This document shows, piece after piece, positions 46,724-58,600 of a stretch of 64,000 bases of DNA. Position 1 is the first letter of the stretch. Each line of letters opens with the position of its first letter. The notes beneath the pieces were generated by a model. The model searched no databases. It was not told the origin of the DNA and saw only the letters and a program-made list of their open reading frames with translations. The position numbers were made by a program, and so were the translations under genes. Source of the stretch: Acestrorhynchus altus (Eukaryota; Chordata; Actinopteri; Characiformes; Acestrorhynchidae); NCBI GenBank assembly GCA_034509495.1, contig CM067507.1:19567102-19631101 (forward strand), written 5' to 3'.

Positions 46724-49700
46724 GTTACTCTTATATAAACCCTGATATAACCTCTAGTTTAAACAGAGTTATGGATTTATATTAGCATGTTTATCATTCA
46801 GTAAATTATTGTAATAATTTAGTTGCTAAACAAGCAGGCTTATCCAGATCCCAAAGAACATACTGCATAGTCCACAATAAGAACAAGAAAGCAGCAATGT
46901 GTGACTGGTCTAAAATTTTCCGTCAGACAAGATCTGCCAGTTTAAGACTTATAATGGCTACTCACTGGGCCCTTAACCTGCTGACCAATCAGGTGCCAAT
47001 GGGCAATGTGTTCAGGGGAGTCCATGTTCATTCTCCAAAAGGTCAGACATGCACAAAACCCAGAGAGAGAGAGAGCTGTAATCTCAATCTATCATCACTT
47101 TCACCTAAATGGCTGCTAGGCAGTTTGCTGGCAGCTCAGAAAACAGATTAAGTGTGTACCAAGAAGGACGTCATGACCCTGCACCTTTACTCAGTCCAGA
47201 AAGAAAAATGAAACAAATAAGCTTTCCCTCCTGCACTGCAATGGGGGCAGAAGGGTGGGTGGAGGTCTCAGCAAGCCATCTTTCAAGTACTTTCACTCAA
47301 ACTTCTTGGATGGAGTGCAAGAGAACATGGGGCTTCCCTGTCTGCAACTGTTATGTAGTTCTATAAAATCTAATACATGCCGAATCCTTTATTTCGATAT
47401 AAAATTGCTTACTAAGTCTGCTATTTGTTGTAGTGGTTTCATTTGGTTTGGCTTCTGCTGTACTCAATGTCCACACGAGAGCATGGAGACCTGACTCCAC
47501 TTGGAGAGAAGTAAGAACACAGGATATCTGTGTATACTTTCTAGCTTATGTGCAATTGTGTGATTAACATTCAGAAGAATAATGAATAAATAAACATTAG
47601 CTAAGTTGCTAATGCTATTCAAAACCCAAAACTACCAATATCCTGTCAAGAATTGAATGTCAACCAGAAAGTTTACCCAGAGCCACAAGGAGATCTACTA
47701 GCCGCTCTAATGCCCTTTGACCGTGACCAGTTTAACCATGACCAGTATAACCATGCTAGACAAGCAGAATTATTAGCATCATCAAGGCTGGCAAACATGT
47801 TCAAAAGCCCAAATTAATACATTAATATGTTAATACATTAAAACATGAATACATTTGTGAACACAACTATATTCCCTCCAACTACATTACATTTCCTTCA
47901 CATTCATCAGATCACAACCTGCTGATGAAGACATTTTGGTAGGGCTGGGCAGTATAGCAATAATAAGGTAGTATTAAGTATTAAGGTAGTATAATAAGAT
48001 GATATCTCCAAATGAGGGAAGAGGCCTGCCAGTTTAGCAAACTAACTCAGTCCATGTAAAATAGAGACCAAGCAAACCATGAACCATCATTCTTATCTAA
48101 AACCAAAGTGCCCTTAATTAATCATTTGATAATGATGTATAACATGCTGATATTTGGAGACTGTATGACACATGAAGAAAATGAAACCCGCCCAAAACCC
48201 CAATCTGACAGTATTCTCCACCACCATCAAAACACAACAAAACATGAGATATCATGAGAGTATGGCATTCTATTCCTTAGGTAGAGTTCCAGAGACTTAT
48301 ATAATCTATACTAGCACACATTTAAACTGCTCTGCAGAACAGAACACCCTACTTTTTCTCCTTTGGTATGATACTAGATTGGTATGATTAAGATTCTTTT
48401 GTTGTCACTGCATGTTTACCAACAATGAAATTCTGCTGTCCCCCAGAAACAGTGATCTGTGGATTCATACCCACATATATGCCCAGTGTTTATAGACAAT
48501 TACACCTATATACACCATATATATTACATGTACTATTAAAATTAAGCAATCAATTGATCCGAACATGTAACTGAAAGTTGCTCTGAATAACAAGATGCAT
48601 TAAGAGTTTTAATTGCATGTCGAGAGTAATATTGTTTGATTTTATATTTTAACTATTATTGATTTAAGTCCTTTAGTGCAGTCATGTCAAATGAGTTTTG
48701 GTGTCTTTTGCATTTTTGTGTCCTCAGGAGCAGGTGTACATTTTGCTTGTATATACAAACATTTTGGCACTAAAAACACTTGAATGCAGGAAGTTCATTC
48801 TGTTCACATTTCATGAATGAGTCCCAATGTCAGTCAGACAGTGACAGCAAAATGTGATCCCATTCTTTTCTGTTTATAAATAGATTTAACAAATCTAGCA
48901 ATTATAATATTTAGGGACAACATGGTACATTCAATACTTAAAAAAAACAGCTTTATAGATTTTTGAAGCATTCTTGCCCATCAGTCAATAGGCCTGAAGT
49001 TGTTCAAATGAAAAAGTATATAAAAAATTCCCACTCAAAAAGAAACTTTCTTGACCTTGTGGACTTAAAAACACAATTTGATTTAACATTGTTTTTAAAT
49101 CTTGTGATTTCTTGTTTACTACATGTGCTATGTTGTAGAAAGATGATCTGAAGACGAGAAATCTGAAAATAATTAAAAAGGATTTCTTGGTCTTCTTTCT
49201 TGGTTCAATAAGACTATGGCATGTACTTGGCAAAAAAGAGCAGCTGCCGTGTCTGTGATTTGAGTGCATTTGCGGCACATTTCTAATGTTGTCAGTTTCA
49301 ATCCTGTCTATGTGAAAGTGAACAGAGAACATTCCATGGTCTGGACTCTTCTACTGTATGAAACTGAAGGCTGAGTGTAAGTTCAAAACTGTCTGTGCTG
49401 TACCACTTAGTTAATTTCTCCAAATGTTGTTTTGAATCAGTGCATAAACTTGGACTCGAGGGAAATTTACTGGTATTGTATACAGCGTCTGATGAGAAAA
49501 CAGCTTATTGTTATTCATAAATGTGGGTAAGTAAAGAACCCTCAAAAGAGGGTTGATATGATTAAGTCATTGTAAAAGATTATCTCTCAAAGTTACACAA
49601 AATTCAGAGGAAAGGACAATAGCAATGTAGGTAACATAAACCTTAAGTAAATGTTCAGTAGGATACTGCAGTATCAACTTTCCTATGGCAAATTAAGCTA

Positions 49701-50177
49701 TACATTGGACACAATACCAGTGAGTAATTACTAGACCTATGCATGTATGCCCTCTTCTGGATACACTTAAATCCTTACTGTGCACACAATCAGCTCTAAT
49801 TCTAGAGAGAATTATAATAAAACCATTCAAAATAAACACCCCCAATTTTTATTTTACTGATATTTAAGCACTTTTCAACTACAAAATCAGGTGACCTCAA
49901 ATTGTAAATGGGTAAGCAATAAACTGCTGGAGATGGTGAGGGACAGAAAATTGTTAAAAATAATGTAAATTGTTGACAAAGGAGCTAAGTAATTCATGAA
50001 CAATACAGCTGGTTGGTAGCATTAGAATTTATGCAAAGAACTGTTTAAAAATGTATTTGTATAAAAACAGAGTTGGAAAAGTGTTGTTATTGCATTATCT
50101 TACAGCAATAAGTAAACCAAGAAATAGGGATAATTTTACTCTTATAAGTGTAGTGCTTTCCTTTAGAGTAATTACAA

Positions 50178-50178
<1 letters not shown>
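46722..50178. other. Intergenic; one complex island, no gene
   Basis: About 46890-47340 is less AT-rich and may be conserved non-coding DNA (overlapping short frames, no domain). A possible repeat fragment, gggctgggcagtatagc, lies at about 47943. The rest is unremarkable. Confidence 0.4.

Positions 50179-50213
<35 letters not shown>
50179..50213. repeat. (TA)n microsatellite
   Basis: About 17 TA units. Confidence 0.95.
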
Positions 50214-50217
<4 letters not shown>

Positions 50218-52469
50218 ATTATATAGTGTGTTGTGATAGTGTTCTATACCATTAAAATGTTTTTGGAAACTGGAGAAAAATGTCTGCTATAGTAAGAGGA
50301 ATGTCAGATTCAAATCCACAAGTGCAGCAGAAAGCACGTTTCTCAGTGTCAAAGCTAGTCTAATGTACAGGTCATTTGACAAGTTTTCACTGGACCAAGT
50401 CTTGAGACAGTGGACTGGCAGTAAGAAAATCATTGCTAAGATGGCAAAACAAGTAAAACAATCTTACCTGCAGCATCATGGAACACTGGGATGTTCTGAC
50501 ACTTTTGATCAGTAGTATACAAAATGCATCATTAGGAAGTGGGTTATAACTGTTGATTACATCCATGAATCTGAGATTAAGTCCATCAGATTTTGCTTTG
50601 TTTTGGCATAGCTGCTGAGAGAATATCTAGAAAGCACCACCAGCAATAATTATTGAGTTCAGTTTGCATTTTTTTTTAACAAAAATGATGAACAACATAA
50701 CATTATGTGAATGCAATTAATGAGCAAGCGAAGCTATTTTTTGCATTCAATACAAATAGTGATACTCAAAAATGTGTTAAAAATTATAGTATTTAACAAA
50801 GTATTTAATTCCTCTGCCTGAAACTTTCTTGACTACTGCTTGAAAATATGACCTCAAATCAATATTGTTATTAAACGAACATTTTTCATTTACATTTTAT
50901 CTCGATTACAATTAATGAATGATTATTTTCATGAACAACAAACACAGCATTTGTCTTAGTTGTTGAACTGGCTCTGTGTTTGAGTTCTCCTCCATGTTGC
51001 TTTCATGTCACAGAGTGGACAAAGGTTTTTAAGAGACCAGTACATGAACACACACAGTGGAAACAGTATTACAAGAATTATAAATGTAGATTTTAATTAA
51101 TTTAATTCATCTCCAATGTATGCTGGATGCCAGATTATAAAATAGAGATTCTCAGATGAATGGCCTAAGATGACTGAGAGATAATGACAACAAACATGCT
51201 AGTTTGGTCAGTGGCACCTAATTATAATCACTGCAAGTTTTAGACCTCTATGTTAGCATCAGCATCATTCTGAGATTCACTTCACAACATTCAGATGTGT
51301 GTCCAGTTTTCTGTCTGATCATAGAATTTTACTACCAAATAGCTAACTTTGCAATGTCCGATTCCTGTCAGAATTCCTTATGCTGACTGTCAGACATCTA
51401 TTTGAGTGTATTTGATATTTTGGAGAATTTCACAAAATCATTTTTGCCTTCATAGAGCAGCCTTCTTTTTAAATTTTTACAATGGAAACAAAGTTCAGAT
51501 AAACTGTTGTTTCAATCACTGTCAGAATCAGGTTGCAGTACTGAATCTTAACAGGCTACCCCAGCCTACAAGACCAACTGCTATCAGCAGCCTGGGATAT
51601 TTACCAATAAAACAGATTGATTTAACCCCTGAATTACAATGAAAATAGATTTTACTGTAACATTGTAGATTTGATAGAGTGGCACTTGGTTTTTTTATTT
51701 TATTTTATTTTTTTATTTTTTTGTATGATAATTGTTTCATTTTTATGTTTTTGTATATTGTTGCTGTCCAGTGAAAACCATGATTCTCCAAATTTGTGCA
51801 TTTTCAGTTTTCTCCATCATTTGAACCCTGTAGCTGCTCAGTACATTGTGTAAATAATTCTGGATAAATAGAGCAATAAATGTTTTGTTATGCTGCCTAC
51901 GGTCAGCACTGATCTCTGAATAATAAACAAAAACAAAGACAGAAAATGAATTTTCTTTCCTGACAGCAACAAGTTTTGATCTCATAATGACATTCCAATG
52001 TACCTGGAAATGACTTCAAAAATGCTCATATTAACTTTTTGTTATGTAGACAAAAGTCATTATTTCAAAACACTGTCAATCAGAGGTCTTCAGGAGTTCT
52101 TTTTCTAGAAACAATGCCATTCAAGTAATCATTCATTTAAATGGCTCTTTTCCAAGGAAGTCTTTCCTGATGGAAAATAGAAAACCTCTAAAACAGGTGG
52201 CACAGAAGGAATAAATTACTTTAAAGTCATTTACGAACATTTTCATTTGTTTAGTCATACTGAAACAACACAGAGATTGCCATTATATCAGAGATTGGAA
52301 AAATACATAAATGAAAAATAAATAAAACAAAATAAAGCGGAGATAAGATTTATCTTGGCAGCGATAATGTCCTTTTTCCTTCAGTGCATTTTGGTAGTAG
52401 CTCGTGTGTTTTTTTTTAGTTTGTTTGTTTGTTTGTCAAAATGATCTTTTATATTATTTCATTTTACTG
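50214..52469. other. Intergenic up to the GNL2 promoter
   Basis: AT-rich, with T/A-rich low-complexity tracts at 51690-51725 and 52300-52335. No upstream gene or divergent promoter is recognisable. Confidence 0.5.
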
Positions 52470-52623
52470 CACGGCAATGTGTGTGCTTTCTTCAAGGCGT
52501 CGCTCGACTGATGACGCATTTCCGCCGGACTACACGAGGACCTTTCCAGTAACACGTGTATTGAACAGAGGAGCAGATCTGTGTGTTTGATCAAAACAAA
52601 CAGCTCCTCGACCACTGATCAAG
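52470..52623 (+). promoter_or_regulatory. gnl2: GNL2 proximal promoter / 5'UTR
   Basis: The 150 bp before the ATG are visibly richer in CpG than the surrounding AT-rich DNA (ggcgtcgctcgac, ttccgccgga, cacgag, ctcctcgacc). There is a perfect CACGTG E-box at 52553-52558 and a TGACGCA CRE/AP-1-like site at 52512-52518. No TATA box is obvious, as expected for a housekeeping gene. MYC-type E-boxes are common in promoters of ribosome-assembly genes; control by MYC here is inference. The exact start of transcription cannot be placed. Confidence 0.6.
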
Positions 52624-52687
52624 ATGACCAAACCAAAATTCAAAGGCAAACGCTCCATAAACCCATCAAACTCCAGCTCTAATCCCG
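52624..52687 (+). CDS. gnl2: GNL2 exon 1 (coding part)
   Basis: Encodes residues 1-21 plus the first base of codon 22. The ATG at 52624 is chosen because it opens the typical basic N-terminus of the family (MTKPKFKGKRSINPS) and sits in a favourable context (aag before ATG, acc after). The donor gtaaga follows at 52688. Intron 1 is 1533 bp. Confidence 0.93.
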
Positions 52688-55600
52688 GTAAGATATACCT
52701 CCAGTTTTGCTGCTCTCAGCCGAAGTGCAGAAGTAAACAGCGGACGTTAGCTGAGCTGCGGAAGACACGTTTACGTGACTACTAAACGTCTGTGCTCGTG
52801 GCGGGGTGATAAAGCGAATGTGCGTGATATGTAGCGACAGTTTGTTATGGTTTTTTTTTAGTTTCGTTAATATTTACGTCTGTATGCGATCTAACTTGAT
52901 GCTGAACAAAGTCAGAGTACAGTAAAACGACCGTGTTTGACCACCTAGTCCAGACAGCTGGATCAGAGTAAGATCCAGTAGATTCTAAACGTTCTGAGAA
53001 GATCTGAACCATTTGGCCCCACGTCTTATATCTACCTGTAACCTGATCACCACCACATATCTGGACTATGTGCAATAATGGTTGAACAAGTTCAATACTA
53101 ATGTGCAATACCCCTCCTACTGGGCTTCTCTTCAGACTCTTCACATATTCTATATTTTATATAATATTTTAATATTATATTACTATACTTCTCTGTCTGT
53201 ACTGTGTTTATACTGTTGTTGGAACCTTCATTTCCATGAGGGAGCCCTATCAAATGGATCAATAAAGATCTGTCTGTCTCTGTATCTGTCTGTCTGTCTT
53301 TCAATCAGACCTGGGCTAGAGGGGTAAACAAGCATTACATTCCACTCTCCATAATCATTACCAATAGAGATCAGTTGGCACAAACACTAACAGAACTATT
53401 TAGAATCTTTATTTCAGAGAGGGGTGAACTTGTCTAAACAGGGAAAGCATTGCATTGTGATTCAGTGAGAGAACTTCTCCAGCTTGTTAATCCAGTAAAT
53501 GCACCTTTATAGTGCTGCTTCACTAAAATGTTCTCCAGAAATGTCTGAGCTTTGTGTGAACCTGTCTTGCTGAAACACACACTGTTCACAAACAGGTTTA
53601 TTTGGACATGTTATTATTACAGTTTTGATAGAAACTGCATGCAGAGCTGAGCTTCACTGTAAGTCAATCGGTTTGAGATCCAGTTATATTCAGAAAGTTG
53701 TGATTTGTCTGTCAGTCACTGTTCCACAAGCAGCACACACACCAAATGACATTGTTCTCCTTTAGCAGTCTGAGAACACGCTGTAAGGTATAACTAGTTT
53801 AGATAACACCATATTAATAAAGGTGCTTAAAAGTCCAGTGCCATAGAAGAACCAGTTTTGGTTCTATGTTTGCAATGAAGCTGTGAGTATGAAGAGTCTT
53901 TAAATTGGTAAAGAACCTTGGTATTGACACTCAAAGGTTTCTAGCCCACACACCTCTTACATTTTTTGTGGCATCACTCAAAGAACCCTGTAGCAGTTTT
54001 ATTATTAAGAGTGTGTGTTAGACAGGATGTTTGTTTCAAATGGATGTGAGATGTAGATACAAGACTGCCTTCATACATTTTTTATACCATTATGTTTTGC
54101 TTTTCTCCATAATTTGAAAATTCATCATTTTAGAGATACATATTTTTCATTGGACAGTGATGTATGAAAAATAATCTGATTATGTTAGATTGAAATCTGA
54201 TTCACAACTGTTTTTCCTAGATCGAGTAAAGGGGACTGGAGGAAACAATATGAGGGACCGTGCCACTATCAAGCGTCTGAATATGTACAGACAAAAGCAG
54301 AGATGGTAATTTTGTTGGCGTTTTTTTGTTTGTTGGTTTTTTGTTGTGATTATATAGCCTATCAATCCATGTTGAAAGCTGCAAAAATTAAATTTATTTC
54401 TTATTTAAGACATACTTATTTTGCATGGAACATTTATTAATAGAGTGTAATATAAATGTTTATTATTTACTTTTTATTTTTTCTTCCCAGTAATAATCGG
54501 GGTAAAGTCATCAAGCCATTACAGTACCAGTCCACTGTGGCTCCTGGGACTGTAGCAAGAGTTGAACCCAACATCAAATGGTTTGGTGAGTTTTAGATGT
54601 ATTTTCTCATGCCTTTAGTTAAACTGTCTGTCAATTACCCCACAATCTGGTTAACCACAAGTTGCTTTAAGTAAATAAGGCATTTATTCAAAATTCCTAA
54701 TGCTAGAATTTGTGATCTAATAAAAACTGACTAGCTATATTTATGAAACATTTAGCTATACATACAGAAGTAGTGTCTCTCAGTATGGCATCGGCTGTAA
54801 CACAACATGTCAGATGTTTCATAATGGAGTTGTAGATGTTCTAAATGGTTTCCAGCGATAATCCATCCAATGCAGCTTGAATATTCTCACTCAGTTCCTG
54901 CAGATTTAAGATAGGGGTGGAGTGTTGTTGCATCTCCAATATAAAACCACACATTTTCAGTCAGGGATAAGTCTAGTGAAATGACTGGCCTTGGGATAGT
55001 ATCTGTCTTTTCAAGACAAGTTCTTGAGCCCACAGTAGTATGTAGACGATCGCTGTCCTGTTGGAATAGCACACCTGAGTGTGTATTCATAAAGGGTAGG
55101 GTCACTAGTTGTTGGATCTGATTAATGTAACTTTAGGCTGTCAGTGCTGGTGATAAAGACCAAAGGTGAGATGATACTGTGGCAAATTGCACCCCATACT
55201 GACAGCAGGCCTTCTTGGATGTGTGATGCATGACTACAAACCATTGACCATCTAGGTGCTGACCATGGTGCCACCACACCGATTTGTCGTCTCCACCAAG
55301 ACATAAGTGAGATTCATTACTGAATTGGTCATGCTGCCTAGCATGCCTAGCAATGACTAGCATGACACCATGGCAGTGGTTCATTGCATTCACTTGATAC
55401 ATTCTGGCAGCAGTTTTTTGTGACTTTGACTGTAAATAAGCTGTTTAGACATGAACATTAACTGGATTGTTTGGCGTTATTTGAGGTCTACAGCTCCGGA
55501 AAAAAAAAATAAGCACCTGGTCCCCATGATATGTGTCTCTGGTTTTACTTTTTACAGGTATGCTATTGCAGTCAAAGGAAATCAAGTAGCCTGTTTTTTT

Positions 55601-58600
55601 CTTTTTGTTTTTGTTTTTTAGTTTTAATGTATTGGCTGGAAACAAAACAGCTGCCATTCTTATGGAGAAACTGATTTAAGAAAAAGTGGTTTCTTTATTT
55701 TTTCTTATTCTAGAGCTGTATATTAATTCAGTAATTGACACATCATTGGTACATTCACTGGTCTGGTATACTGTGAAAGTCTCTTACAGATACTGAATGT
55801 TTTCTCTTTTTATTCTACTCTGATAATTGCAGACAAGTTGCAGACTCCTTTCAAGCTTGGTTTTGTTTTTCTTGATACTTAAACAGCTAACACTCGCGTC
55901 ATCAAGCAGTCATCCCTGCAGAAGTTTCAGGAGGAGATGGGAGCGGTAAAGAAGGATCCATACAGGGTGGTGATGCGCCAGAGCAAGCTTCCCATGTCTC
56001 TGCTGCATGACCGAACCAAAGCTCACGTATGTATGGGCCCCAATTTATTTCTTGAACCAAAATGCATCCTGAGCTAGGTTTTGATTATGTTGATGGGAGA
56101 ATATATAAAGGGAGGTAGGTTGGGTACAGAATAAGGGCTGTAAGGAATAGTTCATGCTGTATTGTACAAAGGCACAAAGAAGTGAACCATAGCCAATACT
56201 AAAGAATAGAGAGAGTAAAACATGCTTGAAATAACACTTAACGTTTTGCTTGGTTCCTCATGTTCCCTCGGCAAATGTTGTTGACTTTCAGTGGGATTTT
56301 TCCCCCTTAATCGGTTCCATGTGTTAGTAAAACCTTTCAGGGCTCAAAGCAGTGAGAGATTAATGTCTGCTTCCCTTTTGTTCTCCTTTTCGCACCCATG
56401 ACACTTTTTTATGCCTCAGGGATCTGGTAGGGAAAAAACTGACGTTATGCCCTGTTGTTGATTTTAATGCTTGCATTGATTTGTGGTGAGTGTCTGTAAG
56501 CTCTGACCAACTGCCCTAAGCTACTCTGATCCAGTCTTTGCTGGGCCAGTGTTGGCAAACTTTTAGATATGTGTGTTTGTGGGTGTCAGCTGGGCATAAT
56601 CTGAAAGTTTTCTTTTTGCTGCCTTGAAGGTGTGTATGATTGCCACAAATTGTGCCAGTTCTCATTATTTGTTTTGATTGGAACATTTGATTTTATTGAG
56701 AAATGAAAGTTATTATTTAAAGTTATCTGTTCTGACAGGAATTGTAAATTGCTTGTCTTGTCTGTGTAGTGTTTTCTTTTGTTTTTACAGGTCATTGTGG
56801 GTTTAACTTTGCTTTTGCATGCCATTAGACTCATTTACAGTTATGGCATAATTGTATGGTGATGCAGACTTGAGTATTGGTGTCTTACTGGCCTAGCTGT
56901 AATATTGCATGCTGGATCTGAAATGAAAGAGGGAATAGGAGTACACTGGTTCACACATGACCTGATATGGTGTATATCATGATAAGGAGCCCATCACTCT
57001 GGTACAGGTTAATATTTGCTGGTCTGTCATTAAAACCTTGTCCCAGAACATTACCTTTTGCTCATGGCCCTGGGCCTTTGTGTTGCTGAACTCACCAGTG
57101 TATTCTTGGTTTTTGAATTGAAAACTTGAGTCTGTTGCTCAAAACTGCCTTAAACATGGCTTAAGCATTATTTTTAATCTCACTGACACTTAACCAGTAC
57201 AGGATACTTTGGTCAATATCACAAAACAGGTACTCTTGCAAGTCTTCTCTTTAATGGCAACCTTGTACATCTGTTAGGTAGATTTTCCAGTAGTCTGGTG
57301 TTCCCGGGTACATTTTCTGTACTGTATTTTACTGTTAATTGTGGTCTAACAAAATGTTTGGTTTTGCATTTTTTATAAAATAGCTTTTTAACACAATGCA
57401 ACCGGCCATAAATTGTACTGGTAAGAGCGCTGCCCTCCAGTGCCTCTTCTGGTTTGCGGCTGTGCTTTCCTAGCCTTGGAGAGTCTGAGAACTGATTGAC
57501 TTGAAGAATCTTAATAGAGTTCATACATCAGGCCAAGCTTTTTAGAAAGGCCTGGGGTCATGATGGATGAAGTTGGGGAGAAATTTAACACACGTTTCTC
57601 ATCACTTTTTTTGTGGAATGTACTTTTGTTGTTTGTCCCATAAAGGTCAAGCTAGAAATAATGTACTGATAATGTTACTTCATACTTTCAGAACTCCAAA
57701 GTACATATTCTGGACACAGAGACGTTTGAGACTACATTTGGGCCCAAGGCTCAGAGAAAAAGGCCTAACCTGAGTGTGGGGGAACTAAAGGAACTGGCTG
57801 AGAAGGCTGAGGCTTCAACCCAGGGCTACTGTGCAGAGAATGATCATGACCTGGTGACTGAAGATAGTGGTGTCCGGTGAGAGAACCCCACTAATGTCAT
57901 TTACAGCTTTCAGACAAAAAGTGCATGCAGTCTCAGATCTGATGGAGCACAGATATGTATCATTCAAAAACTGAACTAACAGATAATGTTAAACTGTTGC
58001 TTTAGGGATGAAGTTCGTGAGGAGATTTTCAAGAAGGGACAGTCAAAAAGGATCTGGGGCGAACTGTATAAGGTAGTTCTTTGACTTGACTACCAGTTGT
58101 GTGTTTTCATTGAAAAGTCACTCCATCATAGAAGGTGTTATGGCCTCACTTTCTTTAGCGTCACTGATGGCTTCTCTCTGCAGGTAATCGACTCTTCAGA
58201 TGTTGTCATCCAGGTGCTGGATGCTCGGGACCCCATGGGCACCCGGTCTCAGAACATTGAGACCTACCTGAAGAAGGAGAAGCCCTGGAAACACCTCATC
58301 TTTGTGCTCAACAAGTGTGACCTTATTCCCACTTGGGTGACGGTGAGTCTTTAAAATGACCTTTGTGCATATTGATTGACTTTAATATTGTTGTTTACAC
58401 TTTACCTGTAAAAGCAATCTATGCAATCTGTCTATGTGCAGTTAAACACTTTTACTGCTAAAACACAATTACACACAGTAAATTTAAATAATTACAAGGT
58501 CTGGCTAGATTTAGAACATGTGTTTAACTCTTTATTAGGAAAAAAGTAGCTGACACATAGGAAGCAGCTAATTGATCACACTTCTTTATTGTACATAGTT

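Larger units (their letters stand above)
52688..54220 (+). other. gnl2: GNL2 intron 1
   Basis: A 1533-bp GT-AG intron. It holds a retroposon 3' end (to about 53303) and a repeat-C-like fragment (53835-54015). Nothing else is recognised. Confidence 0.85.
54586..55886 (+). other. gnl2: GNL2 intron 3
   Basis: A 1301-bp GT-AG intron, about half of it mobile DNA: a mariner-type transposase remnant and a MITE, both described separately. Confidence 0.85.

Noticed and set aside
46483..46785. 100-codon frame with YIYIYI repeats
   Set aside because: Produced by the (TA)n microsatellite.
1..52469. RSPO1 or another neighbouring gene of GNL2
   Set aside because: No furin-like cysteine-rich or thrombospondin exon is visible in any frame.
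57380..57500. Possible intronic snoRNA in GNL2 intron 4
   Set aside because: No convincing C/D or H/ACA boxes with a terminal stem at the right spacing.
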